Shown here: positions 1-8,151 of the stretch, one piece after another | How positions within the stretch are numbered: position 1 is the stretch's first letter | How the letters are laid out: every line of letters begins with the position of its first letter | DNA from: Asaia bogorensis | GTDB lineage: Bacteria; Pseudomonadota; Alphaproteobacteria; Acetobacterales; Acetobacteraceae | Assembly: GCA_945868845.1 (NCBI GenBank) | Contig: CAMBMS010000002.1 | Location: forward strand, 124,001-188,000 | Length of the DNA stretch: 64,000 bases | Direction of reading: 5' to 3' | Notes under the pieces: generated by a model | Databases searched by the model: none | Told to the model about the DNA's origin: nothing | The model's input: the letters and a program-made list of their open reading frames with translations, nothing else | Made by a program: the position numbers and the translations under genes

Positions 1-720
1 CACCATGAACTGGCCCTGCGAGGAGCACCAGATGGTGGACTGGCCATCGGCCGCGACAGAAACGACGCAGGCATGCGGCTCGATATAGGCCTGATGCACC
101 GGCTGCGTGGTGTAGCGGCCTTCGATGATCACATCGGCTTGTTTGAACCCGGCATCGACGTCGCCCTTGGCGAACTGCACGCGCTTAGCAATGTTGGACG
201 GCTTGGACGGCTTCGGATCCACGCCCTGGGTGTAGATGTCGTCATGCAGGATGGGGGCGTTGTCCGCCATCGCGTCTTCTACATCGATGACGTGCGGCAG
301 CACCTCGTAAGTGACTTCAATCAGATCGAGCGCGGCGTCTGCGGCTTCGGCCGTGAGCGCGGCAACGCCGGCGACGGCATGGCCTTCATACAGCACCTTG
401 TGGCGCGCCAGGCAATTCCGCGAAAGATCGCGGAAATTGGTGGGGCCTTCGCCGACGAAGGCTTCTTCCGAGGGGATGTCTGGGAAATCTGCGCTGGTGA
501 CTACGGCCTTTACGCCCGGATGGGCGAGCGCCTTCGTCGTGTCGATCTTGATGATTTTGGCATGCGCGTGCGGGCTGCGCTTGATGCGGCCCACCAGCAT
601 GCCGGGGAGAAAGAAATCGGCGCCGAAATTAGCGCGACCGGTCACCTTGTCCACTCCATCGGGGCGGATCGGGCGCGTGCCGACAACCTTCAGGTCGGCT
701 TTATTGGCAACGACGTTCAT
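1..720 (-). CDS. Xanthine dehydrogenase/CO dehydrogenase family molybdopterin-binding (large) subunit, partial
   Basis: This is the first 240 codons of a large molybdenum-hydroxylase subunit; the rest lies beyond base 1. The reverse strand reads MNVVANKADLKVVGTRPIRP and then a conserved N-terminal hammerhead-domain segment (VDKVTGRANFGADFFLPGML, residues 24-43). Such subunits hold the Mo-pterin cofactor and oxidise a carbon centre with water. It is the third gene of a minus-strand medium-small-large operon, 15 bases downstream of the 2Fe-2S subunit. The active-site loop that separates true CO dehydrogenase (AYxCSFR) from other hydroxylases is outside the window, so the substrate cannot be told. 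The family is certain, a CO dehydrogenase role is not. Confidence 0.9.
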   Translation of the reverse strand, partial: MNVVANKADLKVVGTRPIRPDGVDKVTGRANFGADFFLPGMLVGRIKRSPHAHAKIIKIDTTKALAHPGVKAVVTSADFPDIPSEEAFVGEGPTNFRDLSRNCLARHKVLYEGHAVAGVAALTAEAADAALDLIEVTYEVLPHVIDVEDAMADNAPILHDDIYTQGVDPKPSKPSNIAKRVQFAKGDVDAGFKQADVIIEGRYTTQPVHQAYIEPHACVVSVAADGQSTIWCSSQGQFMV

Positions 721-735
721 GAATGGCTCCTTCGG

Positions 736-1215
736 TTAGCGGGCGGCGCGGAGTTCGGCGGCGGCATCCTGCACGGCGCGGACGATCTTATCGTAGCCGG
801 TGCAGCGGCAGAGATTGCCGGCGAGCCAGTAGCGGATTTCCGTGTCGGTGGGCTCCAACGTGCGGTCGAGCAGCGCCTTAGCGGCGACGATCAGGCCCGG
901 GGTGCAGAATCCGCATTGCAGGGCGGCGTGTTCAAGGAATTTCTGCTGTACCGCGTGCAGCTTTTCGCCATTGGCGATACCTTCCACCGTGACAATGGAC
1001 TTGCCCTGGGCTTCCGGGGCCAGCATCAGGCAGGCGCACATCAGGCGGCCATCGACCATGACGGAGCAGGAGCCGCAATCGCCGGTGCCGCAGCCTTCCT
1101 TCGATCCGGTGAGGCGTAGGTTATCGCGCAGCGCGTCCAGCAAAGACTGGCTGGGTTCGGCGAGGAATTCGGCGGCCTCGCCATTGATGGTGGCAGTTAC
1201 GTGGATCTTGCTCAT
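736..1215 (-). CDS. 2Fe-2S iron-sulfur subunit of a molybdenum hydroxylase (CoxS type)
   Basis: This 159-residue electron-transfer subunit carries two 2Fe-2S clusters that pass electrons from the Mo centre to the FAD subunit. The N-terminal plant-ferredoxin-like site is C42, C47, C50 and C62. The C-terminal four-helix site is C101, C104, C136 and C138 (CGFC and CRC). An upstream in-frame ATG at 1281 would extend it into the preceding gene. I chose the ATG at 1215 because AAGGGG precedes it and the family normally begins at this point (MSKIHVTATING). It starts 4 bases after the stop of the FAD subunit, so the two are almost certainly translated together. Family length is typical. Confidence 0.95.
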   Translation of the reverse strand: MSKIHVTATINGEAAEFLAEPSQSLLDALRDNLRLTGSKEGCGTGDCGSCSVMVDGRLMCACLMLAPEAQGKSIVTVEGIANGEKLHAVQQKFLEHAALQCGFCTPGLIVAAKALLDRTLEPTDTEIRYWLAGNLCRCTGYDKIVRAVQDAAAELRAAR

Positions 1216-1219
1216 GTGC

Positions 1220-2089
1220 TTAGCGCCCCTTCGCGCGTTCGAAAGCGATTGCGGCGGTGCGTCGGGCGAGCACGCCGGCAATTTTGATACGGAAATCTAT
1301 GGTGCCGCGCTTGTCGGTGATTGGATTGCAGGCGGCGCGGGCGGCGGCGTCCAACTTGGCCAGGGTGGCGTCATCGAGCTTTTTGCCGATCAGCGCTTTC
1401 GCCGCGTCGTCGGCGACAACCTGCGTCGGTGCGACAGCGCCCAGCGCCACTCGGGCATCAGTGCAGACCCCATTGGCATCTAGCACCACACAAATGCCGA
1501 CACCGACCACGGCGATATCCATTTCCGTGCGCGGTATGAAGCGCAGATACGCATCTCCCGTGCGCGGAGCCTGCTTCGGCAAATGGAATTCGGTAATGAA
1601 CTCGCCTTTCGTCAGCGAGGTGCGGCCGGGACCGGTGACGATGGCTTCGACGGGCGCGGTGCGCGTGCCGTTCGGCCCGGCGATCGTGACGGTGGCGCGC
1701 GCGGCGATCAGTGCGGGGACTGAATCGGCGGCGGGGGACGCGTTGCAGAGATTGCCGGCCAGTGAGGCGCGGCCTTGGATCTGCGTGGAGCCGATCAGGT
1801 TAGCGGCTTCCACCACGCCCGGCCAGGCCTTGCACAAGGCGGCGTGTTCGCCGAGCAGCGCGCCCGAGGTGGCGGCGCCGATGACGAAGCCGCCCTGAAC
1901 CTGGCGGACCCCGGACATGCTAGGCAGCGCCTTCAGATCGACGATCAGATCGGGCTTTAGGCGGCCGATACGATACTGAACGAGAAGGTCCGTGCCACCG
2001 GACAAAACCTTGGCGAGGCCGGTGGCCCCGGACAACAGTCTGACGGCTTCAGCGACCGTCGTTGGTGCGGCGTAGTTCAGGCTGGGCAT
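1220..2089 (-). CDS. FAD-binding subunit of a molybdenum hydroxylase (CoxM type)
   Basis: The 289-residue medium subunit binds FAD and hands electrons to the final acceptor. Visible family marks are the N-terminal FAD segment AKVLSGGTDLLVQYR (about residues 26-40) and the second FAD segment with GRASLAGNLCNASPAADS (about 107-124). It is the first gene of the operon and reads into the 2Fe-2S and Mo subunits. The ATG at 2089 was preferred over 2104 because GGGAG lies just upstream and the mature family begins MPSLNYAAP. The medium-small-large order is the one used by form I CO dehydrogenase, but many other Mo hydroxylases share it. Confidence 0.93.
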   Translation of the reverse strand: MPSLNYAAPTTVAEAVRLLSGATGLAKVLSGGTDLLVQYRIGRLKPDLIVDLKALPSMSGVRQVQGGFVIGAATSGALLGEHAALCKAWPGVVEAANLIGSTQIQGRASLAGNLCNASPAADSVPALIAARATVTIAGPNGTRTAPVEAIVTGPGRTSLTKGEFITEFHLPKQAPRTGDAYLRFIPRTEMDIAVVGVGICVVLDANGVCTDARVALGAVAPTQVVADDAAKALIGKKLDDATLAKLDAAARAACNPITDKRGTIDFRIKIAGVLARRTAAIAFERAKGR

Positions 2090-2298
2090 GTTCGCTCCCG
2101 ACAAATTCTGTGCTCACAACGCCCAGCATGAGGCCATCCCCGAGCGGGCGGAGGCATACTAGAACACTGAGCGCTTGCGGTCGAGGGTGGGGGAGTTTCT
2201 TTCCACGCGCAAGACCGTTTCGGGTGTGATATCGGGGCAGCGTAACAGGATCAGGAGGTTTCCCCATATCTCGCGTTCCCCTGGTGACCGAGGCCGAC

Positions 2299-2819
2299 AT
2301 GACCCCGGAACGGAGGCGGGTCTATGACGCGATGCTGTCGGAGCCACGGAGATCGCCGCCGGTGGGGCTGTTGGCGGTGGCGATGCACCGGCCGGAGCTG
2401 GCCGAGACGATGTCCGCGCTGGGGTTGGCATTGCGGTTCAATCCCCGCTTTGAGCCGCGGCCGCGGAAATTTGCGATTATGGGTCGCATTGGGATTGCCA
2501 GTTCGAATGGACGTCCCACGAGGGGGAGGCGTGCAAGGCGAGCCTTTCCGAGGCCTCCATTGCGACGCTGAAGGCTGAGGGGTCTGCCTTCGCGCAGGAC
2601 GATGAACAGGCGATTTACGACTATGCAATGGAGCTGCTGAGCCGAAAATTCGCGCCGGAGGCCGTGTACCTGCAGGTTGCGACGCTATTCGACGTGGCGG
2701 GCGCAGTCGAGCTGACGGGGTTGGTCGGCTATTACGCGATGGTGGCGCTGATGCTGAACGCGGCGGAGATCGCGGTGCCGACGGGAATGCCGGGCCTGCC
2801 GGCGCGCGTGAGTGCGTGA
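2299..2819 (+). pseudogene. Carboxymuconolactone decarboxylase family gene, frameshifted
   Basis: Two reading frames together make one protein of this family. The first frame gives MTPERRRVYDAMLSEPRR through RPRKFAIM (to about 2481). The continuation is one base out of register and reads HWDCQFEWTSHEGEACKASL onward to VSA at 2819. The family signature (helix ending in HW-x-x-x-x-EW-x-x-H) is therefore split by a single missing base near 2481. Otherwise the sequence looks well preserved, so the break is recent, or is a sequencing error. A GTG at 2284 is an alternative start. AGGAGG at about 2253 is too far away to decide. Members are AhpD-fold proteins, often in aromatic degradation loci. Confidence 0.75.
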
Positions 2820-2892
2820 GGGTGGCGGCCATTGTAAGTTTGCATCTCACCCCATAAGCTGGTCGCACGCATAAGTACAAGAGGAGACTGCG

Positions 2893-3681
2893 ATGTCCGG
2901 CGCGCCCGCGTTCAAACTGATCGGCTGCACGATGGCCGGTCACGTCGCCGAGGTGGAATTGCGGACGGGGCCGAATAATTTCGTCAGCAACGATCTGGTG
3001 GGTGAGATCGGCGATGCGTTCGAGTGGCTCGATACGCAGGATGAATGCCGGTCGATTGTGCTGTGCGCGGAAGGAAAACATTTCTGTGCCGGGGCGGATT
3101 TTTCGCGTCGTGGCTCGGATGGTGTGGCGACGGACGGGCGCAACGGCAAGCATCTCTACAAACATGCGCAGCGGTTGTGGAAAACGAAGAAACCGATTGT
3201 CTGCGCAGTGCAGGGGGCGGCCATCGGAGCGGGCTTCGGTCTGGCGCTGATGGGCGATTTTCGGGTGACCTGCGACGAGGCGCGCTGGGCCGCCAATTTC
3301 ACGCGGATGAATTACCATCCGGGCTTCGGCCTGACGGCGACATTGCCACGCCTAATCGGGCCAACCAAGGCGGCTTTACTATTCTACACCGGGCGACGGC
3401 TGACTGGCACGCAGGCCTATGAGATGGGCATGGCAGAAATGCTGGTGAAATTGGCGGATGTGCGCGCCGCCGCGCATGAACTGGCGCTGGAAATCGCGCA
3501 ATCCGGCCCGCTCGCCGTGCAGGCCGCGCGCGAGACCATGCGTCGGGGTTTGCTCGATGCGGTGTCCGCCGCGACGGAACGCGAATACGAGGAACAGGAC
3601 TGGCTGCGACATACGGAGGATTTCCGCGAAGGCATCAAGGCGATGGGCGACCGTCGACTACCCAATTTTAACATGCGCTAA
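2893..3681 (+). CDS. Crotonase-fold (enoyl-CoA hydratase/isomerase family) protein
   Basis: This 262-residue protein has the crotonase CoA-binding fold. The two oxyanion-hole segments are FCAGADF (64-70) and GAAIGAGFGLAL (108-119). Neither glutamate of true enoyl-CoA hydratase is present. The first would lie in the GAGFGLAL segment, where Gly is found. The second is replaced within TRMNYHPGFG. A plain hydratase activity is therefore doubtful, and it may be an isomerase, hydrolase or decarboxylase of the superfamily. AGAGGAGA sits 6 bases before the ATG. The gene is followed 9 bases later by a luciferase-like oxidoreductase, and the two probably form an operon for breakdown of a CoA-linked compound. 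Confidence 0.9.
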   Translation: MSGAPAFKLIGCTMAGHVAEVELRTGPNNFVSNDLVGEIGDAFEWLDTQDECRSIVLCAEGKHFCAGADFSRRGSDGVATDGRNGKHLYKHAQRLWKTKKPIVCAVQGAAIGAGFGLALMGDFRVTCDEARWAANFTRMNYHPGFGLTATLPRLIGPTKAALLFYTGRRLTGTQAYEMGMAEMLVKLADVRAAAHELALEIAQSGPLAVQAARETMRRGLLDAVSAATEREYEEQDWLRHTEDFREGIKAMGDRRLPNFNMR

Positions 3682-3690
3682 GGTGACTCC

Positions 3691-4680
3691 ATGAAAGTTG
3701 GATTCTTTCTCAACACGCAATTCCAGGACGGCGTCTCTATCCACGCGCAACTTCCGAACATGGTGGAGCAGGTGCGCGCCGCGCGCGATACCGGCTATGC
3801 GTCCGTGTGGTTTCCCGATCACTACATCATCGGCCCGGTGCGCATGCCGCAACCGGTGCCGATGATGGCCTATTTACTGCACGAAACCGGCAACATGACG
3901 GTCGGCCCGAATATCCGCATCCTCGCCGTACTCAACCCCGTGCAGGCGGCTGAGGAAGCAGCAACGATGGATATTATGTCCGGCGGTAAATACGTGTTCG
4001 GCGTCGGCCTCGGTTATCGTGAACCGGAATTTTCTGCCTTCAACGTGCCGATCAATGAACGTGGCGCGCGGTTTTCCGAATGCATCGCCGTCATGCGGCG
4101 GCTGTGGACGGGCGAGAGGGTGGATCATCACGGAAAATACTATACCGTGGACAACGCGCAGATCAGCGCCGTGCCGTTCACGCCGGGTGGTCCGCCCGTC
4201 TATGTCGCGGCGCTGGCGGAGCCGGCGATCAAGCGCGCTGCGCGCATCGGCGATGCTTGGCTCGCGGTGAACACCACGAATCTGCAAACCACGCAAAAAC
4301 ACATGGCGACCTATCGCGCCGCGCTGGCCGAGTATGGCCGCGTACCGAAGGAGTTCCTGCTGACCCGCGAATGCTATGTCGGATCAAGTTATAAAACTGC
4401 GTTCGAGGAATGCCGTGCCGCCTTGCACTATAAATACACCGCCTACGCTGCCTGGGGCGCGTCCCGTCCCGTCACCGACCAGGATGCGTTCGGCATGTCG
4501 TTTGAGGATTTCTGCAGGGATCGCTTCATCATCGGCGACAAGGTGTCTGTCAAAGAAGAAGTGGCAAAATACGCCGAACTGCTCGGCGTCGATCACTTCA
4601 TCATGCGTCAGCAATGGCCCGGCCTGTCGCAGGAACGCGTGTTGCATTCAGTCCGGTCGCTGGGGGAGATGTTCGCCTAA
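3691..4680 (+). CDS. LLM-class (luciferase-like) F420/flavin-dependent oxidoreductase
   Basis: The 329-residue protein matches the bacterial-luciferase-like barrel family, which uses reduced FMN or F420 to oxidise or reduce varied substrates. Characteristic stretches are the N-terminal MKVGFFLNTQFQDGV, the SVWFPDHY segment near residue 35, and GGKYVFGVGLGYREPEF around 95-110. It lies 9 bases after the crotonase-fold gene and is probably co-transcribed with it. Its stop codon abuts the last codon of the convergent OmpA-domain gene. Its substrate cannot be told from sequence. The neighbours suggest a small catabolic operon. Confidence 0.9.
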   Translation: MKVGFFLNTQFQDGVSIHAQLPNMVEQVRAARDTGYASVWFPDHYIIGPVRMPQPVPMMAYLLHETGNMTVGPNIRILAVLNPVQAAEEAATMDIMSGGKYVFGVGLGYREPEFSAFNVPINERGARFSECIAVMRRLWTGERVDHHGKYYTVDNAQISAVPFTPGGPPVYVAALAEPAIKRAARIGDAWLAVNTTNLQTTQKHMATYRAALAEYGRVPKEFLLTRECYVGSSYKTAFEECRAALHYKYTAYAAWGASRPVTDQDAFGMSFEDFCRDRFIIGDKVSVKEEVAKYAELLGVDHFIMRQQWPGLSQERVLHSVRSLGEMFA

Positions 4681-6036
4681 CTATCGGTCCGTCAGCCGCA
4701 ACTCGATCCGCCGGTTCCGCGCATAGGCCGCCGGCGTATCCGCCGGGTCAATCGGCTGGTGTTCGCCGAATCCCGCGGCTGCCAAGTGTGCCGGGTCCAC
4801 GCCCTCGACGATCAATTGCTTCACCACGGTGATAGCGCGCGCGGCGGAAAGCTCCCAGTTTGTCGCATAGCCGCGGTGCCCAGTCAGCCGCGTGCGGTCG
4901 GCGTGCCCGTCTACCCTCAGCACCCAGCCCAGGTTGGCGGGGATCTGCTCGCCGATCGTGCGGATGGTTTGCGCCAGCGCCGCCACCTGTTCCTGCCCCG
5001 CCGGACTCAGCAGCGCGCTACCCACGGGAAACAGCACTTCGCTTTGAAACATGAATCGGTCTCCCACCACCTGCACGCCGGGGCGTCCGGCCATCACATC
5101 GCGCAGGCGGCCGAAAAACTCGCTACGGTAGCGCTGCAACTCTTCCACTTTCGCCGCCAGCGCCGCGTTCAGCCGCGCGCCGAGATTGGCGATTTGCGTA
5201 TCCTTGTCGCGCGCTGATTGTTCGGTCAGTTCCAGCACCCGCGCCAGGCCTGCCAATTGTGCTCGCATCGCCTCCACCTCGCGCGTCAGCAGGGCGATTC
5301 TGGCGCGCGTACTGTCGGCAAGGTTACGTTCCTCGGCCAGTTGCGCGGCGATGGTGGTGCGGCGTTCGGCCTCGGTCATCGCGCGCGCTGCGGCGTCCTG
5401 AATTTTCTGTTCTAACTCTGCGCGTAAAGCCTGCAGGGCGAGCAGTTCTTCCCGCAGCCGCGCCATTTCCGCCAGTCGCACCAGCAGCTGTTCGCGCTCG
5501 CGCGCGGTCTGCGTCTGCGTCTCCTGCAGCAGGCCGAGTTGGCGTCCAGTTGCGTCGCGTTCTGCGCTGGCCGTCTGCACATCCTCCCGTAGCCGCGCCA
5601 CGGTAAGCTGTAAGTCCCGCGCCTGGCCGCGTTCCAGCGCCAGCATGTCGGTCATTTCTGCCAGCCGCGCCTGCAGCTGGTCGCGTTCGCGCACGGTCTG
5701 TGCCTGCGTCTCCTGCAGCAGGCCGAGTTGGCGTCCTAGTGCGTCGCGTTCCGCGCTGGCCGCCTGCACATCCTCCCGCAGCCGCGCCACGGTAAGCTGT
5801 AAGTCCCGCGCCTGGCCGCGTTCCAGCGCCAGCATGTCGGTCATTTCCGCCAATTGGCGCGACACTTTTTCTAATGCCTCATCGCGGCTGGTTAAGGCGG
5901 CGGACAGAAAGGCCTGCACCAGCACGAAGACCATCAGCACGAAGATGACCACCATCAGCAGGGTGGATAGCGCATCTACATAGCCGGGCCAGACATTCAA
6001 TGCGCTTTCCGCGTTGCGCCTGCGCGAGTGCGCCAT
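4681..6036 (-). CDS. MotB/OmpA-type inner-membrane stator protein with long coiled coil
   Basis: This 451-residue protein has one N-terminal membrane helix (about residues 22-46), a long heptad-rich coiled coil (about 50-310) and a C-terminal OmpA-like peptidoglycan-binding domain (about 320-451, with VDGHADRTRL and NWELSAARA). Asp21, just before the helix (GYVDALSTLLMVV), matches the position of the proton-carrying Asp of MotB-type stators. Two near-identical 63-residue units (62-124 and 125-187) lie in the coiled coil. It follows the MotA/TolQ-like gene by 26 bases, and the pair should form a proton-driven complex that reaches the cell wall. Neighbouring genes are not flagellar, so this is not the standard flagellar stator. 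Confidence 0.88.
   Translation of the reverse strand: MAHSRRRNAESALNVWPGYVDALSTLLMVVIFVLMVFVLVQAFLSAALTSRDEALEKVSRQLAEMTDMLALERGQARDLQLTVARLREDVQAASAERDALGRQLGLLQETQAQTVRERDQLQARLAEMTDMLALERGQARDLQLTVARLREDVQTASAERDATGRQLGLLQETQTQTAREREQLLVRLAEMARLREELLALQALRAELEQKIQDAAARAMTEAERRTTIAAQLAEERNLADSTRARIALLTREVEAMRAQLAGLARVLELTEQSARDKDTQIANLGARLNAALAAKVEELQRYRSEFFGRLRDVMAGRPGVQVVGDRFMFQSEVLFPVGSALLSPAGQEQVAALAQTIRTIGEQIPANLGWVLRVDGHADRTRLTGHRGYATNWELSAARAITVVKQLIVEGVDPAHLAAAGFGEHQPIDPADTPAAYARNRRIELRLTDR
5476..5853 (-). repeat. 189-bp tandem duplication inside the OmpA/coiled-coil gene
   Basis: Two consecutive 189-base units encode 63 residues each, starting LAEMTDMLALERGQARD. They differ at only a few codons (for example QAASAERDALG versus QTASAERDATG). 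A third LAEM start follows at once. The period keeps the reading frame and is nine heptads long (63 = 9 x 7), so the duplication lengthens the coiled coil without breaking its register. The high DNA identity points to a recent duplication or ongoing gene conversion. Confidence 0.92.
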
Positions 6037-6062
6037 GGATTAAGTTTTCAGTCGGAAAAATA

Positions 6063-7205
6063 TCATCGCGGCTGTTCTTCGGCCAGTGCGGCGATGGTGC
6101 GGGTCAGCACGCGAATGTCATTGCGCAATTCGTTGGTGCTTTGCACCCGGCCTTGTTCGGATTCGCTCAGCAGCCGCTGCACCGCACGTTCGATACCGCG
6201 CAGCAAGCCGATCACTGCCTCGTTGGCGGAGGTTTCGGAAATCTGGAGCATCGCCGGTACCAGCTGCGTCTGCGTCTCGGCGATACGCTGCATCAGAAGC
6301 TGGTTGGTGCGCATGGTGTCCGCCAGAGCGCTCAAATGCTCCGTCAGGCTGAGTAGCGCTTGGTTGGCCTGCGCGCGGCCATCTTCGCCGCGCGTCAGGA
6401 TGTGTTGCAAATTCTCCATGTTCTCGGCGGTTTGTTCCAGCAATGCCTGGACATAAGCTGGTACCGATCCCTCGCCCTCGCCCAGCGCCCCTGAGGACAG
6501 CCGCGTCAGCCCCGCCAGCCAGTCTTCCAGTTCGTTGAGGAAGCGGTTTTGCGCCTGCCCCGCCGTCAGATCGAGAAACCCCAGCACAAGCGCGCCCGCC
6601 AGGCCGAACATGGAGGCGGAAAACGCCGTACCCATGCCGCGCAACGGCTTGGCGAGGCCGACCTTTAACTGCTCGAACAATGCGTTCAGGTCATTGGTGC
6701 CCACCAGCATTCCGTTGATCACATCGGCGATGGATCCGATCGTCAGTAGCAGGCCCCAGAACGTGCCTAGCAGACCGAGGAAGATTAGCAGCCCGGTCAT
6801 ATAGCGCGACAGCTCCCGGCTCTCATCGAGGCGCGAGGAGATTCCATCTAGAAGGGATCGCATCGCGGGGCCGGACAAGGTGAAGCGCCGCTCGCCGTCG
6901 CGCCCGTGCCGTTCGTGGCGAGCCAGCATGGCCGCCATGGGCGCGAGTAGACGTGGCGTCGGCATGCTGGCGGGATGGGCGCCGGCATGCTGCCAGGACT
7001 GCAACCAGCGGACCTCCGGCGCTAGGACCAGCACCTGGCGCAGATTGCGCAGAATACCCACCAGTAGCATCAGCAGAATGAAACTGTTCAGGATCGGATT
7101 GGAGACGAAGGCCTGTATCAGGCTGTCGGACACGAGCCCCGCCGCCCCGCCGGCCAGCGTCAAAAATAATAACATGCGGACCAGATAGGGGCGGGGATCG
7201 GTCAT
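6063..7205 (-). CDS. MotA/TolQ/ExbB proton-channel family protein
   Basis: The 380-residue protein has hydrophobic segments at about 10-30, 38-55, 135-162 and 195-215, the last two matching the conserved channel helices (LGLLGTFWGLLLTIGSI and GMGTAFSASMFGLAGALVLG). The roughly 160-residue C-terminal tail is helical, probably cytoplasmic, and predicted to be coiled. Proteins of this family form pentameric channels around a dimer of a MotB/ExbD-like partner. That partner is encoded directly downstream, and a second OmpA-domain protein directly upstream. Sequence and layout resemble an alphaproteobacterial MotA-like/OmpA-like pair of unknown role, and more distantly the ZorA/ZorB motor of Zorya defence, but no ZorC/ZorD-type effector is adjacent. 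Confidence 0.88.
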   Translation of the reverse strand: MTDPRPYLVRMLLFLTLAGGAAGLVSDSLIQAFVSNPILNSFILLMLLVGILRNLRQVLVLAPEVRWLQSWQHAGAHPASMPTPRLLAPMAAMLARHERHGRDGERRFTLSGPAMRSLLDGISSRLDESRELSRYMTGLLIFLGLLGTFWGLLLTIGSIADVINGMLVGTNDLNALFEQLKVGLAKPLRGMGTAFSASMFGLAGALVLGFLDLTAGQAQNRFLNELEDWLAGLTRLSSGALGEGEGSVPAYVQALLEQTAENMENLQHILTRGEDGRAQANQALLSLTEHLSALADTMRTNQLLMQRIAETQTQLVPAMLQISETSANEAVIGLLRGIERAVQRLLSESEQGRVQSTNELRNDIRVLTRTIAALAEEQPR

Positions 7206-7212
7206 GCGATAC

Positions 7213-8082
7213 TCATGGCCGGGCAGGGGGGCGCGCGCTCAATTGCCCGCGTGCCGTGGACCCCAGAACGGCGATATCCACCCTATCCACCGGGTCCATC
7301 CCGGGGTCCGTCGGCGTTCCCATGGCACGCACATAGATGCGGGTGGAGGCAATTCCGTCCGCCATCAGCGCCGTACGGATGGCCAGCGCGCGCGCCAGCG
7401 AAAGACGCCGCGCGGCGGACGAGTCTTCCGCTAGCCCGGCGGCATAGGCCTGGACATTGAAGCTGGTAGTCTCCCCGCTCGGCGCGGCCTTGGCGAAGAC
7501 GGCCAGACTGGCGGCGGTATCCGGTGTTAGGTCGCTTTTGCCGGTGGCGAAAACTACCCGCAGACCATCGGTCAGGCGTGCAGTGCTGCTGCCAGCATCG
7601 GCCGAGGTCGCGAGACGCGCCGGCGGTGGGGCGGTGGCAATGACGGGGCTGGGTATGGTTAGCACGGGCGGCTCCGGTGCGCGTTCCGGCAGAATGAGCG
7701 CGGCAGTTCCAGTTATGGCAACCCCCGCGGCAACGACGCCAGCGGCAACGGCCCCAGCAGTCGGGGCGGGCGGCGCGCCGGTCGCCGGGGCAGGGGTCGC
7801 AGTGGGGGCGTGTGTCGCCGGGGGCGTGGCGGTTGTTCGCTGCATGGGCGCCGGTGTTACTGGTTTCGCTGCAGCCGTCGGTAGCGGTCGCACCGCGCGC
7901 TGTGCTGGCGCCGGTTGGGTCGCCGGTCGTGCGGCCGGGCGACGGGCTGGTGGGGTCTGCCCCGCATCTTGTGGGTTTAGCGCATCCAGATTGAGAAGGA
8001 CCTGTCCCAGCGTTGGTCCTGACACTGCCAGCCCAAGGCCAAGACCCAGCGATATCACGAAATGAAACGGTCGGATGCGCAT
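7213..8082 (-). CDS. Exported OmpA-domain protein with proline/alanine-rich linker
   Basis: The 289-residue product begins with a likely signal peptide (MRIRPFHFVISLGLGLGLAV), followed by a Pro/Ala-rich stretch of about 110 residues. A hydrophobic glycine/alanine/valine segment (AVAAGVVAAGVAITGTAALI) and a C-terminal OmpA-like domain (from about residue 165, FATGKSDLTPDTAASLAVFA) come next. ATG at 8109 is an alternative start, but 8082 gives a cleaner signal peptide. It stops 8 bases before the MotA/TolQ-like gene, so all three genes are probably one operon. The OmpA domain should bind peptidoglycan, which would give the channel complex a second cell-wall contact. The function of the complex is unknown. 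Confidence 0.82.
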   Translation of the reverse strand: MRIRPFHFVISLGLGLGLAVSGPTLGQVLLNLDALNPQDAGQTPPARRPAARPATQPAPAQRAVRPLPTAAAKPVTPAPMQRTTATPPATHAPTATPAPATGAPPAPTAGAVAAGVVAAGVAITGTAALILPERAPEPPVLTIPSPVIATAPPPARLATSADAGSSTARLTDGLRVVFATGKSDLTPDTAASLAVFAKAAPSGETTSFNVQAYAAGLAEDSSAARRLSLARALAIRTALMADGIASTRIYVRAMGTPTDPGMDPVDRVDIAVLGSTARGQLSARPPARP

Positions 8083-8151
8083 AGGCAATGACCCTAATGG
8101 ATGCGACACGCCGGCTCAATCGCGTATACGCAGTCTTGGATTAAGTTCCTG

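Noticed and set aside
1-2089. Naming the left-edge operon a CO dehydrogenase
   Set aside because: The large-subunit active-site loop is outside the window, and the medium-small-large order is shared by other Mo hydroxylases.
4681-8082. Calling the MotA/MotB-like operon a Zorya defence system
   Set aside because: Channel and OmpA partner resemble ZorA/ZorB only in general layout. No ZorC, ZorD or ZorE-type gene is adjacent, and the next genes are suhB and efp.
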